From the NCBI GenBank assembly GCA_003518245.1, contig DOZA01000149.1:1-16137 (forward strand): a stretch of 16,137 nt of DNA. The letters run 5' to 3'. The number at the start of each line of letters is the position of its first letter. Positions within the stretch are counted from its first letter, which is position 1. A program made the translations under genes and the position numbers. Positions 1 to 7,382 of the stretch are shown here, one piece after another. The DNA is from Bacteroidales bacterium (GTDB lineage Bacteria; Bacteroidota; Bacteroidia; Bacteroidales; VadinHA17). The notes beneath the pieces were generated by a model, which had not been told where the DNA came from, did no database searches, and was given only the letters and a program-made list of their open reading frames with translations.

Positions 1-2324
1 CGGTTTGCCTCACGGAATGTAGCCATACTGATTGACAGGATACCTATTAAAAGGGTAATTAACCCCCCTGCGATAATCAGCCAGATACTTATACCTACCT
101 TGTACTCAAAATTGGTTAGCCAGTTTCTCATTATTAATATTGTAAGAGGTGTAGCCACAGCTATCGCAATGAGTATCCATATCAAGAGTTCTGATGAGAA
201 TCGTTTAATAATATCCTGTACCAAAGCACCGTTAACTTTTCGTATACCAATTTCTTTTTTCCTGCTCTGTGAAGAAAAAGTTGCCAGGCCGAAAAGGCCA
301 AGTACTGAAATTAATATAGCCAGTAAAGACAGAACAAAGAAAGCTATATTCAGGTTTCTCTCAGTGTCATATTGACTTCTTAAAGACTCACTTAACATAA
401 CCATGTTTATCGGATTGCCCGGGTCTTCCTCTGTAAAAATCTTCTCAATCTGAAACTTAATATCTATTGTTGGGGATGCATCCAACTTGAGAATTATAAC
501 ACTGAAATCTCCCCACTCGTTAAACTGGGAAATGAATAGAGGTTGTATCTTATTATGAAGTGAACCTGTTAAAAAATCTTTTACAATCCCTATAACTTTA
601 TATTCCTTATTGTTTCTGACTATTGTTTTACCGATAGGTTCTTCCCAGCCTACAGTATTAACAAAAGTATTATTAACCAGCACATTAAATCTGTCACCTT
701 TATTATCAATAAAACCCCGGCCTTCATCCAGATAAATACCCATGGTCTGAATATAATCCTTATCAACATATACTGCATTCGACATTACAGGCATATCCAT
801 ACCTTCTACCATATACCCGTTAGATGTAAAATTCAAACCAGGCATACCTCCAGTGGTGCGGCTTATATGTCTTATTCCGGAAACTGACAATAAGCGCTCT
901 TTGATTATCTCAGATCTCGGTGCTGCCTGTTGGCTCAATCCAATATACATTACATTTTCGTCTGAAAAGCCAGGGTCTGTGCTCCGTATAAACTGCATCT
1001 GTGAATAGATAACAAGACAACTGATAATCAAGCTTATTGACAGTGTAAACTGGAATGTCACCAGCAGGTTCCTTGATAGTTGACGCCGCTTTCCTCCAGT
1101 ATGAATCCTAAGAATAGCCATTGGTGGAATAGCTGAGAGATACCATGCGGAATAAAAACTCGCAAGGAAAACACAGACGATCCATAACAGGAATATTATT
1201 ATAAACCACTCCAGTCCGGTGATCATTGAAAAGTTAAGTTCAGAGCCAACCAGAATATTGAAATACTGGAATATTGCTTTTGCCAGGAGCAATGACAGGA
1301 ACAGTGAAATAAGAATTGACAGACCTGATTCAGTAATAAAGAATATTATCAGCCTCTTACGGCCCGAACCATATATTTTCCTGATACTTACTTCTTTTGA
1401 TCTTTTTATTGAAAGAGCAGTACTGATATTTACAAAATTAAAGCATGCTGTCATAAGTATCAGAAGACCAACAAAAGCAAATGAAATTATTCGTTTCCAG
1501 CTTCCGTTATCACCAAAATCGAAATCTGTGTCAGAACCGAGATGGATATCCTTCAGGGGCTGAAGATAAGGTACAATCTCAAAACCACTCTTGATAAATC
1601 GTTCATTAACTACCTCAAACAGATATTCTTTAATATCATCAAGTAATTTTTCAGTATCGGTACCGGGTATTAATTTCAATAATGTCTGACAGGTCAAACC
1701 TCCATCCCATCCTATATATGATTCATTTTCGAGTATGGACAATAATGCTACAGCTTCAAATTTTATGCTGCTGTTAACTGGGGGGTCATGTGCGACTCCA
1801 CATACTACATATTTCAAATTATTGATCTCAACTATCTTATTAACAGGGTATTGATCTCCAAATATTTTAGTGGCTGCAGAGCGTGAAATAACTATTCCGT
1901 CAGATGCCGACAGACATGATTTCTTTTTACCACTTAATAAGGGAAAATCAAGCATACTAAAGAAGTTACTATCGGCATATACCATATTTACAGCATGAAA
2001 ATCATCCTGGTATTTAAGATTCACCTGTGCCGGGCTAAATCTCAGGAAATCATCAATTACCGGAAATTTTGATTTGAATTCCGGTCCCGCAGGATCATTG
2101 ATACCTCCCACATTCATCATTCTTTTGGGAGTACGAAGAATATGATTAACACGATAAAGATTTTCATGATCCTTATGAAAACGATCATAGCTGGTTTCAG
2201 CCTTTATCCATAGTATTATTAGAATAACACATGTAAGACCAATTGTGAGGCCCAGGATATTAATAAATGAATATGGCCTCTGATTAATAATTGACCTGTA
2301 GGTATTTTTTATTAAGTTTATCAT
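1..2324 (-). CDS. MacB/FtsX-type ABC transporter permease, C-terminus cut by window edge
   Basis: An uninterrupted reading frame runs from the ATG at 2324 to the left edge, about 774 residues. It ends inside the motif FREAN, which in this family is normally followed by only about ten more residues, so the gene is nearly complete. Order: a first transmembrane helix near residues 18-38, a periplasmic MacB_PCD-like domain to about 275, a three-helix FtsX block (about 279-393) carrying the cytoplasmic loop EVSIRKIYGSG, a further helix near 420-440, a second periplasmic domain, and a final FtsX block (about 660-770) with EIGIRKVNGA. This doubled architecture is typical of Bacteroidota permeases that use a separately encoded MacB/LolD-like ATPase and act on envelope substrates rather than importing nutrients. 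No ATPase partner lies in the window, so the substrate is unknown. An ATG at 2332 is followed at once by TGA, which supports the 2324 start. The family call is firm, the role only general. Confidence 0.9.
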   Translation of the reverse strand, partial: MINLIKNTYRSIINQRPYSFINILGLTIGLTCVILIILWIKAETSYDRFHKDHENLYRVNHILRTPKRMMNVGGINDPAGPEFKSKFPVIDDFLRFSPAQVNLKYQDDFHAVNMVYADSNFFSMLDFPLLSGKKKSCLSASDGIVISRSAATKIFGDQYPVNKIVEINNLKYVVCGVAHDPPVNSSIKFEAVALLSILENESYIGWDGGLTCQTLLKLIPGTDTEKLLDDIKEYLFEVVNERFIKSGFEIVPYLQPLKDIHLGSDTDFDFGDNGSWKRIISFAFVGLLILMTACFNFVNISTALSIKRSKEVSIRKIYGSGRKRLIIFFITESGLSILISLFLSLLLAKAIFQYFNILVGSELNFSMITGLEWFIIIFLLWIVCVFLASFYSAWYLSAIPPMAILRIHTGGKRRQLSRNLLVTFQFTLSISLIISCLVIYSQMQFIRSTDPGFSDENVMYIGLSQQAAPRSEIIKERLLSVSGIRHISRTTGGMPGLNFTSNGYMVEGMDMPVMSNAVYVDKDYIQTMGIYLDEGRGFIDNKGDRFNVLVNNTFVNTVGWEEPIGKTIVRNNKEYKVIGIVKDFLTGSLHNKIQPLFISQFNEWGDFSVIILKLDASPTIDIKFQIEKIFTEEDPGNPINMVMLSESLRSQYDTERNLNIAFFVLSLLAILISVLGLFGLATFSSQSRKKEIGIRKVNGALVQDIIKRFSSELLIWILIAIAVATPLTILIMRNWLTNFEYKVGISIWLIIAGGLITLLIGILSISMATFREAN

Positions 2325-2374
2325 ATCTGCATTATTTCAGGTTTATTCTCATGCAATTCATTTGCCATAATTAT

Positions 2375-2398
2375 CAAATAATTGCTTAACAAATAATT
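2375..2398. repeat. 9-bp direct repeat in the gap upstream of the ABC permease
   Basis: Two exact copies of CAAATAATT (2375-2383 and 2390-2398) lie 15 bp apart in the 159-nt gap before the permease start. Read on the minus strand each copy ends in TTTG, the core of Bacteroidota promoter elements, but the spacing does not fit a -33/-7 pair. It may be a regulator site or chance in AT-rich DNA. Nothing else stands out in this gap. Confidence 0.35.
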
Positions 2399-2483
2399 AC
2401 CACATAGCTAACTAGCAGAAAAAGAATCCATGTGTAATAAAACCAGACAGTGGTGTACTGTTTTAATACTATCCTTTCAGAAT

Positions 2484-3167
2484 TTAACCTGATGAAGATG
2501 TAGCTGCAGACAAAGCTGCTGTAGCAGCAATTCCGGCTGAAATAGCAGCCTGCATTTCTATTATTGCTTTATTTATATCAGTTGCAAATGGTTCATCCCT
2601 GATTATCTCAACTATCTTCTTCCTTATTTTCCTTCTTTCCGGGCCTCCACCAACAATAACCTTATGCATCTTACATGAAAACATAAGGCCCAGCATCATA
2701 ATCTCATAATCTTCGGGCTGTTTATTATAAAGAATGATCTCTTTATATCTGTGTATAAGGTTTTTCCTGGCTCCCGGTTTTGCAGGGTAATGCAACGTGT
2801 AAGATATACCAATAAATTTCTTTCTTTCAACCTTAAGTGCACCACTGTTAACGAGATACTTTTGCATCTCTTTACGATACCAGGCTGATCTGTTGCCTAA
2901 TTTTCTGACCCATTTTTTAATAGTCTTCTGTTTGCCTGCTTCTGAAATTGTTTTCATCATCCTGTCAAAAGCAGGTATACCTGTTGAACCGGTATCTTTA
3001 ACGGCTATAATAATATTGTTCTCAATCTTTATCTTCCCGGCGAGTGAGAGATCCATCATTATAGCCCCAACAATACCATAGGTAAGATAGTTCCCAAGTA
3101 TCACATATCGTCCTGAATCAGGGTTTAGTGATAAACTGATAAAATGTTCTGTTACTTTATGGTTCAT
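2484..3167 (-). CDS. GPP34 (GOLPH3/Vps74-like) family protein
   Basis: This 227-residue soluble protein resembles the GPP34 family. The N-terminal part has the family pattern: a leading helix (HFISLSLNPDSGR, residues 8-20), then LTYGIVGAIMMDLSLAGKI (28-46) and a short strand pair. A basic middle follows (WVRKLGNR, 86-93) and then helices. In eukaryotes GOLPH3/Vps74 binds phosphatidylinositol 4-phosphate at the Golgi and sorts glycosyltransferases. Bacterial members are widespread but their role is poorly known, and I do not infer lipid binding here. The C-terminus is a low-complexity Ala/Ser/Thr tail (about 206-227) of uncertain function. The ATG at 3167 is the first in frame. The gene lies 138 nt downstream of the MsbA-like exporter on the same strand, with two short repeat arrays between them, so it could be cotranscribed or have its own promoter. 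A membrane-surface role is an inference from family and neighbours. Confidence 0.82.
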   Translation of the reverse strand: MNHKVTEHFISLSLNPDSGRYVILGNYLTYGIVGAIMMDLSLAGKIKIENNIIIAVKDTGSTGIPAFDRMMKTISEAGKQKTIKKWVRKLGNRSAWYRKEMQKYLVNSGALKVERKKFIGISYTLHYPAKPGARKNLIHRYKEIILYNKQPEDYEIMMLGLMFSCKMHKVIVGGGPERRKIRKKIVEIIRDEPFATDINKAIIEMQAAISAGIAATAALSAATSSSG

Positions 3168-3179
3168 GATTTTAATTGG

Positions 3180-3207
3180 TTGCTTGTTTATCGTTGCTCG
3201 TTTATCG
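3180..3207. repeat. 14-bp imperfect tandem duplication before the GPP34 gene
   Basis: TTGCTTGTTTATCG (3180-3193) is followed immediately by TTGCTCGTTTATCG (3194-3207), with one mismatch in 14. The pair begins 12 nt upstream of the GPP34 start codon, so it probably lies in the 5' leader of that gene. Confidence 0.8.
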
Positions 3208-3257
3208 CTATTAAAGGAACTGGGTATTGGTCCCTGATTAAGATATACTTCATAACA

Positions 3258-3302
3258 AACTTATTCTCAACTTATTCTCAACTTATTCTCAACTTATTCA
3301 AC
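3258..3302. repeat. 11-bp tandem repeat, about four copies, after the MsbA-like gene
   Basis: The unit TTATTCTCAAC occurs at 3261-3271, 3272-3282 and 3283-3293, followed by a shortened copy (TTATTCAAC, 3294-3302) and preceded by a partial AAC. The array ends 3 nt before the stop codon of the MsbA-like gene (stop at 3306-3308 on the minus strand), so it lies directly in the 3' untranslated side of that gene. It is not a hairpin terminator. Confidence 0.9.
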
Positions 3303-3305
3303 TTT

Positions 3306-5129
3306 CTATTCCATCATCTGCATATTATATAACTTAGCATACAATCCATCCTTATTACTCAGCAGTTCGTCATGTGATCCCTCTTCCACAATACGTCCTT
3401 CATCTATTACAATAATCTTATCTGCTCTTCGTACTGTTGACAGCCTGTGTGCTATAACTATGGATGTCCTGTTTTTCATCAGGTTTTCTATAGCTTTCTG
3501 TGCAAGACGTTCCGATTCTGTATCAAGTGATGAAGTAGCCTCATCCAGGATAAGAATAGGCGGATTGGCATATACCGCCCTGGCTATACTAATACGCTGT
3601 CTTTGTCCCCCGCTGAGTTTATTTCCCCCCTCTCCTACATTATTGTCATATCCATCAGGTGTTTCCATAATAAATTCATGAGAATTAGCCACACATGCTG
3701 CTTTTTCAATCTCCTGGTATGAATTATCATCAGACCCGAATGCAATATTATTCCTGAAGCTATCATTGAATAAGATGGCATTTTGGCTTACTATTCCCAT
3801 CAAATCTCTGAGATCACCCAGTTTTATATCCCGTATATCAATTCCGTCGATCGTTATACTTCCCCTATCTACATCCATGAATCTGGGTAAAAGATCAACC
3901 AGAGTTGACTTGCCTGCACCTGATTTACCTACTATTGCCATCATTTGACCTTTTTGTATTGTAAACGACACATCTTTGACTACAAGATCATTATTATAGG
4001 CAAAGCTGACATTTTCGTACTTTATGACTTCATTAAATGACTTGCATGCTACAGCATCTTTTTTTTCAGTAATCGTTTCGTCAGCATCAAGTATATATTC
4101 TAAACGTTGTAAGGAAGCCATCCCTTTCTGGACATTAAAGTAGGCTGTTGTTATATTTTTTGCAGGCGGTATTATCTGGGAGAAGACTACAAGAAAAACT
4201 ATAAGCTGATCGGATGTCATTTCCGAGGAGCCGCTTAACACTATTACACTTCCAAAATACATTACCAGCATCAAGGATATAGTTGAGAGAAATTCACTAA
4301 GAGGTGATGCCAGGTACCTTCTTCTTAAAACCCTCCTGTAAATCTTAGTAAAGACATTATTTATACTGTAAAAAGTATCTCTCATTTTGTTCTCAGCATT
4401 GAAAGCCTTAATTATCCTGAGACCTCCGAGAGTCTCTTCTACGACTGATAACAGTTTACCCAGCTGTTCCTGGCCTTTAAATGATTTAGCGCGCAGGTTT
4501 TTACCTAATCGCCCTATAAGCCAACCGCTTAGAGGCATTAATATAAGAGAAAATAAAGTAAGCTTAAAACTTATAAGGAAAAGAAAAACCAGGAAGATAA
4601 TAATTGTTACGGGATCTCTCATCAGCATTACCAGTGAGCCCATTATCGACACCTGTATCTCCTCCACATCATTTGATATCCTTGTCATGACATCCCCTTT
4701 ACGGGACTCTGTGAAATATGAAATAGGCAATCGCAATACTTTATTATACAGCTTTTTACGCATATCCCTCACTGTGGCTGATCGCAGGTATGCAAGAGCA
4801 TTATTGGCAGCAAAGACGAAAATATTCCTGAAAAGGCTTGCTGTAATAACCAGGATACATACACCCACCAGTGCTGCTCCCGGGCCAGCCTTATCTATAT
4901 AATGACTTATATAATAATTAAGAAAATCAGTGAACCAGTCTTTGCTCAGTACGAAATTCCCGGGATGCATTGTTTCAGGCACCACGCCAAAAAGTATCTT
5001 AAGAAAGGGACTTATTAAACTGAAGGTAAAAAGGGAGAAAATTGCAGCCAGGATATTTAAAAGGACATTCTGTCCTGCAAACCATTTGTATGGTGCTATA
5101 AACGAAAGAAGTACCCTGAATCTCTTCAT
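3306..5129 (-). CDS. MsbA-like lipid/multidrug ABC exporter, fused permease and ATPase
   Basis: This 607-residue half-transporter has an N-terminal membrane domain of about six helices (roughly 20-335) and a C-terminal ATPase. Visible motifs are Walker A GKSGAGKST (401-409), a Q-loop glutamine near 449, the signature LSGGQRQR (505-512), Walker B ILILDE (525-530) with catalytic Glu530, a D-loop SLD, and the switch histidine His561 in IAHRLST. All are intact, so the dimer should hydrolyse ATP. Length and order match MsbA and related type IV exporters, which flip lipid A-core or other lipids across the inner membrane. The true substrate cannot be read from the sequence, so I give no gene symbol. 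The start codon is 12 nt past the purB stop, so the two are probably cotranscribed. Repeats follow the stop. Confidence 0.93.
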   Translation of the reverse strand: MKRFRVLLSFIAPYKWFAGQNVLLNILAAIFSLFTFSLISPFLKILFGVVPETMHPGNFVLSKDWFTDFLNYYISHYIDKAGPGAALVGVCILVITASLFRNIFVFAANNALAYLRSATVRDMRKKLYNKVLRLPISYFTESRKGDVMTRISNDVEEIQVSIMGSLVMLMRDPVTIIIFLVFLFLISFKLTLFSLILMPLSGWLIGRLGKNLRAKSFKGQEQLGKLLSVVEETLGGLRIIKAFNAENKMRDTFYSINNVFTKIYRRVLRRRYLASPLSEFLSTISLMLVMYFGSVIVLSGSSEMTSDQLIVFLVVFSQIIPPAKNITTAYFNVQKGMASLQRLEYILDADETITEKKDAVACKSFNEVIKYENVSFAYNNDLVVKDVSFTIQKGQMMAIVGKSGAGKSTLVDLLPRFMDVDRGSITIDGIDIRDIKLGDLRDLMGIVSQNAILFNDSFRNNIAFGSDDNSYQEIEKAACVANSHEFIMETPDGYDNNVGEGGNKLSGGQRQRISIARAVYANPPILILDEATSSLDTESERLAQKAIENLMKNRTSIVIAHRLSTVRRADKIIVIDEGRIVEEGSHDELLSNKDGLYAKLYNMQMME

Positions 5130-5141
5130 ACTTAAGCCTTA

Positions 5142-6485
5142 TTACTTTCCGGTATAGTTAAATGGTGTTATAGCCTTTAACTCCTCTTTAACACTATCTT
5201 TGACATTAAGATTCTCAATGAAATCATTTAATGATTCACGTGTGATCCTGCTATTTGTCCGGGTTAACTCCTTTAGTGTCTCATAAGGCCTCGGGTAACC
5301 CTCCCGTCTGAGAATCGTCTGTATAGCCTCGGCAACAACAGCCCAGTTATTATCAAGGTCGTATTCTATTTTATCCCTGTTAACTATCAATTTACCCAGA
5401 CCTTTTAATATTGATAATATGGCAATATGAGTGTGGGCAAAAGGTACGCCCGTATTTCTCAGTACTGTAGAGTCAGTCAGATCCCTCTGCAATCTTGACA
5501 CCGGCAATTTCTCAGAAAGGTGACCTAGTACTGAATTTGCAATACCCAGGTTTCCTTCAGCATTCTCAAAATCTATCGGGTTAACTTTATGGGGCATCGC
5601 AGACGATCCTACTTCATTTTTACTTATTCTCTGTTTGAAATATTCAAATGATATATACAGCCAGATATCCCTGCAAAAATCGATCAGGATAGTATTTATC
5701 CTTCTGGATGCATCAAGCAGAGCTGCAAAATTATCATAATGATCTATCTGGGTTGTTGGCTTTGATCTCTGAAGGCCCAGATCTTCATTTACAAATCTGT
5801 CAGCAAAATTATCCCAGTCAATCTCCGGGTAGGCAATATAATGAGCATTCATATTGCCGCTGGCACCGCCGAATTTGGCAGACCAAGGTACTGATTTAAA
5901 TCCTTCTGCCTGAATTTCCAGCCTCCTGGCAAATACCTCTATCTCTTTGCCCAGCCTTGTGGGACTAGCCGGCTGTCCATGTGTACGGGCAAGCATAGGT
6001 ATACCTGACCATTCTTCAGCCAACTTATTTAATTCTGAAATCAATTTAAGCAGCAGGGGCACAAAAACCTGTTCAGAGCACTCTTTAACTGAAAGAGGTA
6101 TGGCAGTATTATTGATATCCTGGGAGGTAAGACCAAAATGAATGAATTCAGTCCATTCACCCAGTTTTAATTCATGGAATTTCTCTTTAAGGTAATATTC
6201 GACAGCCTTAACATCATGGTTTGTTACTTTTTCAATATCCTTTACACGGGTGGCATCACTAATATTAAAATTCTGATATAGTGATCTCAGAAGGATGCAA
6301 TTATCAGTTTTGAAACCTTTCAGCTGCGGTAATGGAATATTGCTTAAGGCAATAAAATATTCCACCTCTGACTTTAACCTGTATTTTATAAGACCATATT
6401 CTGAGAAATAGCCCGCCAGGTTTTTAACCCTGTCTCGGTATCTTCCATCGATGGGTGAAATGGCTGTTAATTTATTGAGATCCAT
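5142..6485 (-). CDS. purB: Adenylosuccinate lyase
   Basis: PurB cleaves SAICAR to AICAR and adenylosuccinate to AMP, in both cases releasing fumarate, in purine synthesis. The 447-residue protein begins MDLNKLTAISPIDGRY, matching the conserved N-terminus of the family. It carries TSQD (120-123), THGQPASPT with the general acid His169 (168-176), and the fumarase/lyase signature GSSAMPHKVNP (293-303) whose flexible loop contains the catalytic serine. The C-terminus is short, ending ITPFNYTGK, as I recall for Bacteroidota PurB. I place the start at 6485 rather than at the in-frame ATG at 6515, because the extra ten residues are not family-like and a candidate promoter overlaps that upstream ATG. 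The MsbA-like gene follows after 12 nt. The gene is divergent from mqnA. Confidence 0.96.
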   Translation of the reverse strand: MDLNKLTAISPIDGRYRDRVKNLAGYFSEYGLIKYRLKSEVEYFIALSNIPLPQLKGFKTDNCILLRSLYQNFNISDATRVKDIEKVTNHDVKAVEYYLKEKFHELKLGEWTEFIHFGLTSQDINNTAIPLSVKECSEQVFVPLLLKLISELNKLAEEWSGIPMLARTHGQPASPTRLGKEIEVFARRLEIQAEGFKSVPWSAKFGGASGNMNAHYIAYPEIDWDNFADRFVNEDLGLQRSKPTTQIDHYDNFAALLDASRRINTILIDFCRDIWLYISFEYFKQRISKNEVGSSAMPHKVNPIDFENAEGNLGIANSVLGHLSEKLPVSRLQRDLTDSTVLRNTGVPFAHTHIAILSILKGLGKLIVNRDKIEYDLDNNWAVVAEAIQTILRREGYPRPYETLKELTRTNSRITRESLNDFIENLNVKDSVKEELKAITPFNYTGK

Positions 6486-6518
6486 TAGTAAAAGATTAAT
6501 TCTCGATTCTGACAAGGT

Positions 6519-6550
6519 GTAAATTTACTACATTACAGGGTGAAATAAAA
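6519..6550 (-). promoter_or_regulatory. Candidate purB promoter containing a 10-bp palindrome
   Basis: On the minus strand TTTT (6547-6550) is followed after 19 nt by TAAATTTA (6520-6527). These match the Bacteroidota -33 (TTTG) and -7 (TAnnTTTG) elements at 3 of 4 and 5 of 6 fixed positions. Transcription would start near 6513, just upstream of the chosen purB start at 6485. The -7 element sits in the perfect palindrome GTAAATTTAC (6519-6528), which could be an operator. The match is suggestive only. Confidence 0.3.
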
Positions 6551-6552
6551 CT

Positions 6553-6568
6553 GAAATTTAGTAATTTC
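6553..6568. promoter_or_regulatory. Inverted repeat in the purB-mqnA divergent gap
   Basis: GAAATT (6553-6558) and AATTTC (6563-6568) are perfect inverted arms around TAGT, extendable by one G-T wobble and one C-G pair. It lies 34 nt before the mqnA start, a position suited to an operator or leader hairpin. The sequence is AT-rich and chance is possible. Confidence 0.3.
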
Positions 6569-6601
6569 GGGCATTTAAGCCATGAAGTAAGTCAACCATA
6601 T

Positions 6602-7366
6602 ATGTTTGAAGTCAGGATATCAGCTATAAGGTATTCCAATACCTACCCTCTTATTTATGGATTGCAAAACTCGGGGATCGAGCTCAATGCAAAAATAGAA
6701 ATTGATCATCCCTCTGAGTGTGCAAGAAAGATTACAGAAGGGGAAGCTGATATTGGGTTAATTCCTGTTGTGGCATTGTATAAGGACAAGAGCCTCTCCA
6801 TTATTGGTGATTACTGTATTGGTTCCAAAGGACCTGTTAGGACAGTACTCTTATTGAGCAACAAGCCTGTTAATGAACTTGACACAATCTTTCTTGATTA
6901 CAGGTCTAATACATCAGTTGCACTGACTAAACTTATGTCTTTAAGATTCTGGAAAAACAATTTTGACTGGAAAGAAACATATCCTGATTTTAATTTCTCA
7001 GGTATAGCTGATAACGAAGGCCTTTTGCTTATAGGAGACCAGTGTTACGAAATGGAATCAAACTTCAGGTATAAAACAGACCTGGCTGTTGAATGGAATA
7101 AATATACAGGATTGCCATTTGTTTTTGCCTGCTGGGTAACAAATAAAAGTCTTAGTAATAGTTATATTACCCGTTTCAACAATGCAATGGTTTATGGCCT
7201 TAACAATATTGATAAAGTAGTTAAATACTTCGGTAACAAAGGAGCTATGACTCCCGATATGCTTTATGATTATCTGACCGTCAATATTGATTATATTCTT
7301 GATAAAGAAAAAAGAATAGCCATGAATACCTTTTTTGAGTATCTTAAGGATATAAAAGAACCCTGA
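6602..7366 (+). CDS. mqnA: Chorismate dehydratase, futalosine menaquinone pathway (MqnA/MqnD family)
   Basis: MqnA removes water from chorismate to give 3-[(1-carboxyvinyl)oxy]benzoate, the first step of the futalosine route to menaquinone. The 254-residue protein has the periplasmic-binding-protein-like fold signature of the VitK2_biosynth family: RISAIRYSNTYPL with the NxxP motif near the N-terminus (13-16), ADIGLIPVVAL (49-59), the D-x-R-S-x-T-S loop (99-105), LLIGDQ (142-147) and LPFVFACWV (171-179). It has no signal peptide, as expected for a cytoplasmic enzyme. The leading VRISAIRYSNTYPL favours MqnA over MqnD. The ATG at 6602 is the family-typical start. NfeD starts 16 nt past its stop, so the two probably share a transcript. 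No other menaquinone gene is in the window. Confidence 0.9.
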   Translation: MFEVRISAIRYSNTYPLIYGLQNSGIELNAKIEIDHPSECARKITEGEADIGLIPVVALYKDKSLSIIGDYCIGSKGPVRTVLLLSNKPVNELDTIFLDYRSNTSVALTKLMSLRFWKNNFDWKETYPDFNFSGIADNEGLLLIGDQCYEMESNFRYKTDLAVEWNKYTGLPFVFACWVTNKSLSNSYITRFNNAMVYGLNNIDKVVKYFGNKGAMTPDMLYDYLTVNIDYILDKEKRIAMNTFFEYLKDIKEP

Positions 7367-7382
7367 TAATATTACTAATTAA

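Noticed and set aside
3258..3302. CRISPR-like or integration-site reading of the 11-bp array
   Set aside because: The units are directly contiguous with no spacers, no cas or integrase gene is present, and unit length is far below a CRISPR repeat.
4387..4902. 171-residue plus-strand open frame inside the MsbA-like gene
   Set aside because: It is antisense to an intact, motif-complete ABC exporter and has no recognisable domain.
6486..6515. Upstream in-frame ATG at 6515 extending purB by ten residues
   Set aside because: The extension is not family-like, the conserved start MDLNKLTAISPIDGRY begins at 6485, and a candidate promoter element overlaps the upstream ATG.
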